NCBI GenBank assembly: GCA_027625915.1
Contig: JANTQA010000032.1
Span: forward strand, 7,564,001-7,628,000
Source of the DNA: Anaeramoeba flamelloides
Taxonomy: Eukaryota > Metamonada > Anaeramoebidae
Direction: 5' to 3'
Length of the DNA: 64,000 nt
Shown here: in pieces, positions 25,201 to 33,879 of the stretch
Layout: every line of letters starts with the position of its first letter
Position numbering within the stretch: the stretch's first letter is position 1
The notes under the pieces: generated by a model
Seen by the model: only the letters and a program-made list of their open reading frames with translations
What the model was told of the DNA's origin: nothing
Databases searched by the model: none
Program-made: the position numbers and the translations under genes

Positions 25201-26314
25201 ATTTTCCTTTTCTTTAGGCCAAGATCAGGATTCTGCCTTTTCCAAATTTAATTCTTATTACCGCTCCAAATATCGATTTAATAATTTTGTTGGTCCACAT
25301 CAAAATTTTTCCAAAACTGAATTAGTAACTAATTGGGTTGCCTTTCCAAAATTAAATAAATATATTAATTACCATAATATTATAAACAGCAACAACAATA
25401 ATATTGGCGGTAGTAGTAGTGGTAGCATTGGTGGCGGCGGTGGCGGCGGTGGCGGTAGTAGTAGCAGTAGTATTAGTAGTAGTGGCAGTAGTAATGATAT
25501 TCTTATTAATGGTGGCAGTGGCACTATCAATGGCAATAGCAATGGTGGTAATAATGGCAATAACGGCAATCATAATAACAACAATAATTACATGAACAAA
25601 AATAAATATAATTATTATTATGATTATGACTATGATTTTGAAAAAAATAATAATAATACTAAAATAGGACTCGTTGTGGAATGGAACCAAGATAAAGGCG
25701 AAATAATCGCGGCAAGTGATTCATCGGGAGTGATCAAAATCTGGGACGCAGAAACAGAAAAAATCAAATTGCAACTTTCAACAACATGCAATTTCCCATT
25801 AACTTGTTTGAAATCGAACGAAGACACCATTTTATATGCCGGTGCTTACGACGGATCAGTTATAATTTATGACATAAGAGAAAAGCCCAATTCCGGTTTG
25901 ATAGCGAAATTTTCCGAACACAATTCACCCATTGTAAATGTATGCACAAGAAAATTCAACACAAAAAATTTAATTTCAGGATCCAAAAATGGTCAAATTA
26001 GGTTGTGGGATCTGAGAATCAATTCTTCTGTTTGGTCGATATCAGCTTTTCAAAATAATAAGGAAATAATGACATCAATGGATGTTCACAATTTCGCCCC
26101 CTTTTTTGCAATAGGATCAAAATCCCAATTCATCAGTATTTATGACCTTGACGGCAAGTTAATCACAAATGGTAAAAAATGGAAAAATAATATTTCCACC
26201 AAACTTGCCAGTGTAAATTCAGTCAAATTCCATCCGTATAGACCTTTGTTGTCATTCAGTACAGATTCAATAGTTGCTACCTACGCTCCTCTTAATATAT
26301 CAAAAAAAAAATAA
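16300..26314 (+). CDS. RPTOR: Raptor, regulatory-associated protein of TOR (TORC1 scaffold)
   Basis: Two exons in phase 0: 16300-16440 (47 codons ending REEWKTKSK, donor GTAATT) and 20165-26314 (after AAATAAACAG), total about 2096 aa versus about 1335 in human. The join TKSK|TQTVVGLLVLCLNIG matches the human segment W-RMKDRM-KTVSVALVLCLN residue for residue in spacing. Residues ~48-375 are the caspase-like RNC domain with YNGHGVPKPT (His ~146) and VFDCYSAG (Cys ~188), then DLPADLFTSC-like and CLTTPIKIALRW blocks. HEAT-type repeats span ~495-770 (LPILLQVLLSQSYRKRALHL, LALSVGIYPYIL-like). Two long K/N/E low-complexity insertions (~782-1100 and ~1155-1600) surround a conserved SNDPYPFIQIMANKIL helix. 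The end (~1626-2096) is a WD40 propeller. Function by family: presents substrates to TOR kinase in nutrient signalling. The insertions are unusually large. Initiation at 16300 is inferred. Confidence 0.93.
17736..18109. mobile_element. Foldback MITE-like element F1, copy 1 (in Raptor intron)
   Basis: The left end (GTAAATATGGGTGTTGTAAA...GAGTTTTTACAATTTTCGAG...ATAAATAAAGA) is the reverse complement of the right end (TTTATCTCTAAAATTGTAAA...GAGTTTTTACAAC...CATATTTACACTTG). The arms exceed 100 bp each and a second, internal inverted repeat (ATCGTTTGGTGAA...TTCACCAAACGAT) sits near the centre. A second copy at 36036-36413 shares the full structure. No protein is encoded, so it is a non-autonomous inverted-repeat element. 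A clear target-site duplication could not be read; TA or TTA is possible. Confidence 0.75.
18116..19054. mobile_element. TTAA-flanked inverted-repeat element, ~930 bp
   Basis: The left end reads TTAA|GGGACTAGTCTATATTAA and the right end TTAATAGAGACTAGTCCC|TTAA, giving 18-bp terminal inverted repeats with one mismatch and a TTAA duplication on both sides. TTAA target sites are the signature of piggyBac-type cut-and-paste transposons, so this looks like a piggyBac-like MITE. The interior contains only a low-complexity open frame (18258-18536, minus) that does not resemble a transposase. It lies 6 bp right of foldback element F1 inside the Raptor intron. Near-identical ends suggest relative youth. 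Confidence 0.75.
19055..19335 (+). other. Exon-like open frame inside the Raptor intron, family unknown
   Basis: Directly after the TTAA element there is a 93-codon open frame beginning at an ATG (19054-19056). Its first ~75 codons look protein-like (KLVVIGSKMDYVLDICSGSF, VFYRDFIDFFYVTFPRQFIC) and end at a donor-like GAG|GTATTT at about 19284. The complementary strand is also open across part of it, so the coding strand is uncertain. Local base composition is less AT-rich than the surroundings. I do not recognise the family. It may be a relic of a gene or element captured in the intron, or an exon of a nested gene. Confidence 0.25.
20050..20160. repeat. (AAAT)n-like microsatellite at the 3' end of the Raptor intron
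   Basis: A run of AATAAATAAAT-type units interspersed with A tracts directly precedes the AAACAG acceptor. The usual pyrimidine-rich tract is missing here. Splice-site use still seems certain because the following exon continues the Raptor reading frame and homology. Confidence 0.7.
23063..23164 (+). repeat. In-frame K-E dipeptide tract in Raptor
   Basis: A polypurine run of AAAGAA and AAGGAA units encodes alternating Lys-Glu (KEKEKE..., with occasional EREKE). It sits inside the first large insertion of Raptor. Because the units are hexamers, length changes stay in frame. The opposite strand is correspondingly open but only as a shadow. Confidence 0.85.
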
Positions 26315-26720
26315 GATATGTTATTTTGTTTTTTTTATTATTATTTAAACCTAATGATTCTATTCTTTGCTTTTATTTTATTTTGTTTGAACAATTAAAT
26401 ATGTTAAAATATTTCAGAAATTTATTTTTTTTGTTAATGCTTCATGTTTTATTCTTTTTTTTTTTTTTTTCTTTCAATTGTAATTATTTAAAAGGAATTT
26501 ATTTTATTACATTATCACTATTACAAATAATTAAATATTTTATTATTATATGTTTAGCAGTTATATTTTTTAAAAATGAATTCTGGTTTTGATACAGTTC
26601 TCATTAATTTTCTAGTTGGGTTTTAATGCTTTGTTAACCATTGTATATAATGGTTACTAAATGGGTATTACAAGAAGGGAGAAATAATTTATTGCCAAAA
26701 ATTTTTTTTGGATCTTGATA

Positions 26721-27272
26721 TTAAAAAGTAAACTAAATTCCAAAATTTTGGACACAGTTTAAACAGTTGAAAGAATAACAACACTTCACTTTACATTCAA
26801 TTTGGGAATAATTTTAATTTTACAAACTATTTCATTTTTTATCTTTTTTGTTTTGTTTTCGTTTCCTTTTTTCCAGTTAAGTAATCTGTTTGATTAGATC
26901 TGGATTTTTTTTTCGATGGTTGAGAGAAGGTTAGTGTTGAGTTTGTTAAATAGAAAAATGCACACACAATTAGTTGATATTATCTTATCATTTGATCGAT
27001 CAACAATTGTTAGTGAAATTTCAACAAATTTATCCAATACATTTTTTTTTCCGCTCGTTTCATTATTTAGGACATACCGATTTTTATTTTTTAGTTTTAT
27101 ATTTTTTTCTTTTATTTGGATGAAAAAGATTACTAATAAAAACATTAATACTCGTTTACTTAAATGTGGTTTTATATTAAGTTTATAAAAATATAATAAA
27201 TTGAGTTTTATTTTTTTTGCCTATTTTTGATTTTGGGTGTATCCAAATTTTTAGAATGGGGTTTAGATTTTA
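26721..27272. mobile_element. ~550-bp TIR element F2, copy 1 (3' of Raptor)
   Basis: The left end TAAAAAGTAAACTAAATTCC plus AAAATTTTGGACACA matches the reverse complement of the right end (TAAAATCTAAACCCCATTCT plus AAAAATTTGGATACA) as an imperfect 36-bp terminal inverted repeat. The body is shared, at roughly 80-85% identity by eye, with 58652-59200, in the same orientation. Short open frames on both strands (26894-27188) are not conserved between copies, so no gene is inferred. It begins about 400 bp after the Raptor stop codon. Confidence 0.7.
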
Positions 27273-27684
27273 CTATGAATCATAATTGAAAGTTTTTGTA
27301 TAGAGTATTTTAATAATTATCTTCTTTCCAAAAAATTGGTCAATCTTGAAATCAAAAATATTCAAAAAAAACAAAAAATTGAGTATCTATATAAATAATT
27401 ACAAAAAAAAAATAGAATAATTAAAAATTTAATAGAATATTTAAAAATCTAATTCTTATTTATTGAAATTTTAAAAAACAAATAATTAAAAAAAAAAAAA
27501 TAGAATTTGGTAAATATTTAATTGAAAGGGGTTTTAAAGGTGTAATTTTCCTAAAAAGAAAGATAATAATTAATATTTTCCAGATATATTATATTTAAAT
27601 TATATAGTAGTCAATATTATCTATGATCTTTTTAGATAAAAGAATTTTTTTTTCTCTGCATTGCAAAAAAAATTATCCCATTCA

Positions 27685-28500
27685 TTAATTGATTAAATCA
27701 AAAAATGTTTTATTAAAGAACTTGATTTTATTTTGGGTTTTCTTATCGATTTCATAATCTTTTATTATTTGGTTCCTTTTTTTTTCTATTTGGGAAAATA
27801 AGTCCCCTTGTAAATCCGAAAGTACTTGGTCGAGATCTGAAATCGAATTAATTATGCCAAGTTCACTTTTTTGTTTTTTTTTCAATTCAACAACCTTTTC
27901 AAATAATTTTCTTGTTTTTTCAGGTAATTTGACCTTGTTGATCAAGTCTGGTACATTTTTCATTAGTTGACCAACTTGTGAATTTTGGATCAACCATAAA
28001 GCTGATACTTGTGCTCGGATAATATATGCATATTTTTTAATTTTAACTCTCATTTGGTTTTTGATAAATCGGTTATAATTGTTTCTTGACATGTTCAAGT
28101 AATGATATATTAAGGGAACACGACATGTGTATTTAAGAATTACTTTTCTTAGCATTTCCATTTCTGTGACTTTCTCATAATACACAATGGTTGACAGTGC
28201 CCACTCCAAGACACTTGGATTAGATTTGGCGAGAAGCTTGAACATTTTCTTAATGTCCCATAATGAAAAATCAATGATCCTATCCTTTGACATGTAGTCT
28301 ATTTGCCCAAGGTAGTCAGGACTGTCGAGGGCTGTCATATACATTGACTTGTCGTTGTGATAAAAGAAACCGCGTATATCATAATCAGAATCTGGATTAT
28401 CAAAGCCCCATTCCCTTGATCCTGATTCACAACATAACAAGACTGTGATGTTATATTGCTCTTCCATTTTTCTTATCAATTCTTGTATAGTTTTTTCCAT
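27685..28500 (-). CDS. RlaP/YcgL-type predicted nucleotidyltransferase
   Basis: An intronless gene of 271 aa. The N-terminus carries the DNA polymerase beta superfamily signature CCESGSREWGFDNPDSDYDI: Gly27-Ser28 and the metal-binding Asp39-x-Asp41. It is followed by WDIKKMFKLLAKSNPSVLEW and the helix VPLIYHYLNMSRNNY, then IKKYAYIIRAQVSALWLI. This order matches the bacterial YcgL/RlaP family (PF10127, linked to RNA repair). The C-terminal ~70 residues are Lys-rich and helical. Expected activity is transfer of a nucleotide to an unknown substrate. The gene is convergent with Raptor, with about 1.37 kb between stops, and that gap holds element F2. Absence of introns beside large-intron neighbours, and the mainly bacterial spread of the family, suggest horizontal acquisition. 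Length is typical, and all visible active-site residues are present. Confidence 0.85.
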   Translation of the reverse strand: MEKTIQELIRKMEEQYNITVLLCCESGSREWGFDNPDSDYDIRGFFYHNDKSMYMTALDSPDYLGQIDYMSKDRIIDFSLWDIKKMFKLLAKSNPSVLEWALSTIVYYEKVTEMEMLRKVILKYTCRVPLIYHYLNMSRNNYNRFIKNQMRVKIKKYAYIIRAQVSALWLIQNSQVGQLMKNVPDLINKVKLPEKTRKLFEKVVELKKKQKSELGIINSISDLDQVLSDLQGDLFSQIEKKRNQIIKDYEIDKKTQNKIKFFNKTFFDLIN

Positions 28501-28929
28501 TTTCTTGTTTGTGTTGTGTTTTGAGTTTGTGAATTGGTTTTTAAAATTATAAAGAAAATAAATAAATGTTAGAGAATGAGGTTTCTCATTCTTTTAAAAT
28601 CACTTTTAGAATAAAATTTAGTATTGTTTTTTGTGATTGTTTGAACAATGTGTGTAATTGTCCTCTATCAAATCATTTTAAAAAGGATTGATTTTTCAAG
28701 ATATATTTTTCGTCTTTCATCTTACAAGATTACTCAAAAGAGGTGAGACGAAGGTATTTATTCTATTAAAATTACTTTGGTATCAAAGATTTTATTTTGT
28801 TTATAATTTTTTAACTTTGTTTTGAAAAAAAAATCTTTAGAAAAATAAAAAACGTGTTCAAAGAAATAATGACGTAAATTTCTTCAAAACAAGAGAAGAA
28901 TACTTTGAAAATAAAATACTATTAATTGC

Positions 28930-29170
28930 AAAATAAATGGAACAATATTTCCATTCAGCTATCCCAAAAAAGATATAAAAAATCATTATACATTTCGAAT
29001 TTTTAATTCCTGAAATCACTGTTAAGTGATTTCCCTTTTTAAAATTGGAACTTTGGTGAGTTATTTTAGTTCTTGTGATTTGTTTTTGTTGGAAAATACG
29101 AAGGAAAATTTTGATCTATTGATTTTACAATTAACAGAAAGTAAACAGGAACTAAATGTATTTGAATTAT
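28930..29170. repeat. Dispersed repeat R3, copy 2
   Basis: It contains GGAACTTTGGTGAGTTATTT, then GAAAATTTTGATCTATTGAT and ACAATTAACAG, aligned with the copies at about 5990-6240 and 53680-53890. The left half also matches the 53.7-kb copy (ATTTCCATTC...CCCAAAAA). It runs into the locally duplicated segment that starts near 29176. Confidence 0.5.
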
Positions 29171-29175
29171 AAATA

Positions 29176-30470
29176 GAAACTACTATAGTCAAAATAAAGC
29201 GTTCAAAAAAATTTAATCTGTGTTTCAAAAGAAAAATCGTGTTTTTTTTGTTATTGAAGGATATACTTTAACCGATCCAAGAAACGAATAAAACCATAAT
29301 TAAAGATAGTATTGGTTTCTGAAAGTTTTATTATTATTTAAAAAGAAATTCTAAAATTTAATATCAAATTATAAAATTTATCTCAAAAAAAAGAGTAAAT
29401 TTTTCATAAAATTTTTTAGAGGCAAAAAAAAGCAAAAATTCAAAAAAATTGAGAAAATTACGAAAATTTTCAACAAATTGCATTGATATATTAAATTAAC
29501 TGAAAATATCATGAGTTTTACCTTCAAAATTGATTTGAACTTCGGTAAATTATTGGGTAGTCGATTGGATGGTGCCTAAGAACAAGAAGAAAAAAAAGTA
29601 AGGATTATATTTTGAAAGATGGATTCTAGTTGTTGTGAACACATTATTTTGATCACTGCCAGGTATATTTGTATTTGATTTTAGGGATTTCCATTTAAAC
29701 AAGGAATAATCTCGAGAACCTAGCAATTTCAAAAGAAAAATTTTAATTTCTTTTCTGTTTTGTAGAAATAACTGAAAATTCTTCCCTTAAAACTTCAAAG
29801 GATTGAATTTATTCATTTTGATTTTGGGTTATAAATTTTAGAGGGAAAAATTAAACTTTTGATAAAACAATTGAAAAGAAATAAATTTAGAACGAATAGG
29901 CAACTCAGATTTTATCATTGAGTAAAAGGTAATCAACTAAAATGTTATCCAATTTAAACTAATTAAGAATCACTTTCCTTATTATTTTTGATTGGGTATT
30001 GATAAAAAAACCCGATAATAAATCAAAAAAATCCCAGGTAAGATTTTTAATTGTTAATATTAGGAAAATTGTTGTGTAATTTCTTATTTCAAAATCAAAT
30101 TCTTTTTTATAAATAACCTAATTGTTCAGAAACTAAAAATATAAATCAGTATAACGTTCGTTAAAGTGTAATCTCTTGAGAATACTAATTTCGTTGTTTG
30201 ATAACATATGTAAAGCTATTTTTTTTTTCTAAAATAATTGAGTTTTTTATATAGGTTTTTTAGAGTTTGGACAATGATAATTTTTATTAAAGTTTTTTGA
30301 TTGATTGGAATGGTGTTTTGAAGAGGTGAAATTTGATTAATCATCCTTCTAATCAGTATATGAGTCATAATTTTCAAAGTTTGATTCTTAAAAAAAAAAT
30401 TGATTTCAAATAAAAGAAATTAAATTACCCAATCTTACCAAATTCGCCCCATGATTATGAAAAAAATTAT
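29176..30470. repeat. Local direct duplication, left copy
   Basis: From GAAACTACTATAGTC onward the order of landmarks (AATAAAGCG, GTGTTTCAAAA, TAACCGATC.AAGAAAC, TTTACCTTCAAAAT, TTTTGATCACT, AGATTTTTAATTGT, TTTTGATTGATTGGAATGGTG) repeats 2.64 kb to the right at 31817-32920. Identity is patchy, about 75-80% by eye in the best stretch, with an insertion/deletion in the middle. Confidence 0.65.
29909..30018. repeat. Inverted repeat arm (partner 32941-33055)
   Basis: TGAGTAAAAGGTAATCAACT, TTATCCAATTTAAACTAA and TATTATTTTTGATTG reappear as the reverse complement at 32941-33055. The arms are about 110 bp and 2.9 kb apart. They could be terminal repeats of a composite element, or two copies of one dispersed repeat in opposite orientation. 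Confidence 0.6.
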
Positions 30471-30794
30471 TTTCAAAAAAAATTATTCATTTACTAATTT
30501 TTCACTTTTATGATAACTTCACTTAGAATAAACACTATAATTTAATGAAAAATCTTGGATCAAGAATTATCTTGAAATAAATGTTAGAATTGAATTTGAA
30601 AAATCCAATTTTACAGGTTCTTTTCAGATTTTTTATAATTAAATAGTAAAAAATTGTAATATTTTTTTTACATTGTTAAGAGGTTCTAGTAAAATCTCAA
30701 AAATGATTTAAATTTAATAATATCTTTCAAATGGGTAATTATTTATTTGTACTATTAAAGAATTATTAATTGATTTATATTGAAAAAAATATTT

Positions 30795-31315
30795 TTTTTT
30801 GATTTTCGGTTAGATTTTTTTGAATTTTTTTAATAAACCGAAAATTTTTGAATTTTTCTGTTTATTTCAAAAGGTGAAAAAAACCTAGGACACTTTCGTT
30901 AGGTATACCAGAATTTAAAAGGATTGAGTAAAATCATAAATTTTTCTCTATTCATTTGAATTATGGAAAACCACCGTTATCTTTTCTTGAATTTTCTGTT
31001 TATTTGTAAAATCAATAGATTTTAGTTACGTTTTTTTGGGGTTTTCTATTTTATTTGTGAAGTTTTCTGGGGGTTTTTGGGGGGGTTTATTTTCTTTGTG
31101 AAGTGTTCTAGGTTTTTTTCACTTTTTGAAATAAACAGAAAATTTTAATAAATTTTAGGTTTATTTCGAAAAGTATAAAAAACCGAATGAAAATCTATTG
31201 ATTTGGAAAATAAATAGAAAACTCAAAAAAACTAATGGCGATTTTCCAGAACTCAGGAGAGTTGAGTAAAAGTAAAGATTTTACTATATTCTATTATATT
31301 CCAAAAAACCTAAGA
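30795..31315. repeat. Modular nested-palindrome repeat, extended copy
   Basis: It contains two B hairpins: 30804-30888 (AATAAACCGAAAATTTTT / TTTTTCTGTTTATTTCAAAA) and 31108-31184 (CTAGGTTTTTTTCACTTTTT...). It also has A modules at about 30909-30966 and 31240-31300 and C modules (TATTGATTTGGAAAATAAAT). The shared linker TTTGTGAAGTGTTCTAGG is identical to the one at about 1880 and 44980. A G-rich stretch (GGGGGTTTTTGGGGGGG) lies at about 31068-31087. Confidence 0.65.
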
Positions 31316-31816
31316 TGTGGAATATTTATCATAATTATTTTATTCCCTTATTTCAGTTTTCTTAGATGGACACAGCATTTTCGAAACTATTGGTTTTAAT
31401 CTATTCATAATAAATAACACAGAGTTGAGTTAAAATAAAATTCAACCATTCTTTTTATTTGGAATTATTTACCTGGAGGAGCACCCTATTTTTCTTAACT
31501 AGAGACTTTTCAATGGGGTGAAATTACTGACAATAATAAATATAATAGATCAATAATTTGAAGTTCTGAATTTAAGATTGTATTGTAAATAAACCTTTTT
31601 ATTTACAAATGGGTTAATTAAAGTTATAGTGTGGACTTACTTTCATTTTTTCAATTATTTTGATTCATACTAATGTTATGAAGATATTAACCCATTTAAT
31701 TTTTCACTTAAGTCACCTATATGTACAAATTTATTAAGAACTTAAGGAAACCTATTAGTATCCCCATAAACCAATATAAGCCTTTGTCGTTGTTTTGAAG
31801 TAAGGGGAAGAAAAAA

Positions 31817-32920
31817 TAAAACTACTGTAGTCGAAATAAAGCGTGTATAACAATTTAATCCGTGTTTCAAAATAAAAAGTGTGTTTTTTTGTTATAGAAG
31901 ATCTCTACATTAACCGATCAAAGAAACTGATAATAAAGCCTAAAAAAATAAGGTATTGGTTTATTAAAGATCTATTATTTAAAAAGAAATTCTAAAAATA
32001 AAAGATCTAGATTATAAAATTTATCTGAAAAAATAGAGTGAAATTTTCATAAAATTTTTTTCATCAAAAAAACAAATAAACTCAAAAAAATCAAAAAAAT
32101 TAGAAAAATTTTCAACTATTTACATGAATAATTTAAATTTTACTGAAAATACCCAGAGTTTACCTTCAAAATCTATTTGAACTTAGGTATACTATTTGGT
32201 AGTAGATTGGATGTTGCCTTGGTACAAGAAGAAAAAAAAAAACACGGATAATTATTTTGAAACTCGGATTGTAGTCTTTGTGAAAACCTTATTTTGATCA
32301 CTATAATAAAAAAAAACCGTTTTTTATAAATTTAATCTATTTTAATCAGCTGACTAAAGACTATATAGCTAGTTAAACAAAGGAACGTGATAGTATTTAT
32401 TGTTGGTATCTGAAGAATTCATTTGGGACATGACTCTTTAATTTACTCACTTTTAAATCATTTTATTTGGGATAGTATATTATATTTATAGTATAAAAAA
32501 AAATACCTGACAAGATTTTAATTGTGAAAAAAGGAAAATTGTTTTTTAATTTCTTTTTTTAAAATCAAATCCCAATTATAAATAACCAATTTTTTGTGAG
32601 ATTTGTAATAAACCTACCTAAAGTTCATCAAAGTGGGGTTTCTCTAGAAATACTCGGGTAATTGTTTGATAGTATAAGTAGATCAACTTTTTTTGAAAAA
32701 TAATGGAGTTTTAGAGAGGTTTTAGAATTTGCAAAATGATAATTTTTATTCTTGTTTTTTGATTATTCCAATGGTGTTTTGAAGAAGTGAAATTTTATTA
32801 GTCATCATTCTAATCAGTGGGTGAGTTATAATTTTAAAAGTTTGTTACTTAAAAAAAGGTTTTGATTGTAAATAAATGAAATTACACAACAATTTTACCA
32901 AATTCACAATTATAAATCAT
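31817..32920. repeat. Local direct duplication, right copy
   Basis: Counterpart of 29176-30470: AAACTACTGTAGTCGAAATA, GTGTTTCAAAATAAAAAGTG, TTTACCTTCAAAATCTATTT and ATTCCAATGGTGTTTTGAAG are the clearest shared landmarks. No gene lies in either copy. The right end runs close to the inverted segment at 32941-33055. Confidence 0.65.
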
Positions 32921-33879
32921 GTAAAGGGATTTTTTTTAGGTCCGGTATTTTTTTCACTCCTCAATCAAAAATAATATGTAAGGTGATTCTAAGTTAGTTT
33001 AAAATGGATAAAATTTTAGCTGATTACCTTTTACTCTTAATTATTAATAAAATTATGATACTTTTCAAAAAATTTTGGTTGGGTATTACTTTAATATCTG
33101 TTCAGTATACATTTGGAAGATAGGTCCCAATCCGTATTGTTTTCCTTTTCTTATCCCTATATAAGAAATCATACATTTCATAACAATACATCTAAAACAA
33201 ATCAATTTTTAGGTAAACACTGTAATATTTTGAGAAAATTTTAAATTAAAATATGAAGAAGTTACACTTTTTTCCGACTTTTTAATTTTTTTCTTAAATT
33301 GATCCTATTTTTATCGAAATTTTGATTTTTTTTTAAATGAATAAAGTGTGAAAAAAATATCACATTTAATCTGTTAATTTATGAATTTCTCTTATTTTCA
33401 GAGAACAAATTTAAAAAATAAATATAATTTTTTCTTATTGTAGATTGAAAGATTATTTGATTATTCAATTTGCTTTCTCTGAAAAAATAAACAAGTCTTT
33501 GAATTCAAAACACCTGTTTATCAATTCTGATCAGACAACTTCAGTAACTGAAATGAAAAAGTATAATAATCAACATTTTTTAAAATCTAAAAATTTGCCT
33601 ATTACCTAACAAAAAGTGGATAAAAAACCCAATAATTGTTTGGATTAATCGATCTTCGGTCTATTCACAAAGACCAAATTTCCAAATCCCAAAACATAAA
33701 AAGTATTTCTGTTTCAATAACATTTTTCCAAATAGAAAAAGTGGAAAAGTAAACAGTAACATATTTAATCTTTTCAATTTTTGAATAAATCAATTTGTTT
33801 TGAAGAGAAATAATCATTTTGAGAAAATCGAATATTTAATTTATTTTTTTAGTTTACCCTTTTACCCAAAACAAAAACT

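Larger units (their letters stand above)
28501..33879. other. 5.4-kb gene-free interval rich in local duplications
   Basis: No gene is supportable. The interval contains a dispersed repeat R3 copy (about 28930-29170), a diverged direct duplication (29176-30470 versus 31817-32920), an inverted pair (29909-30018 versus 32941-33055) and a modular palindrome copy (30795-31315). The open frame at 29550-29732 lies within the duplicated segment and is not intact in the other copy, so it is not called. Confidence 0.6.

Noticed and set aside
25352-25690. Ile/Thr- and Pro/Leu-rich frames on the minus strand
   Set aside because: Antisense shadows of the Gly/Ser/Asn tract in the Raptor WD40 region.
26894-27188. 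Overlapping frames on both strands after Raptor
   Set aside because: They lie in TIR element F2, and the other copy does not keep them open.
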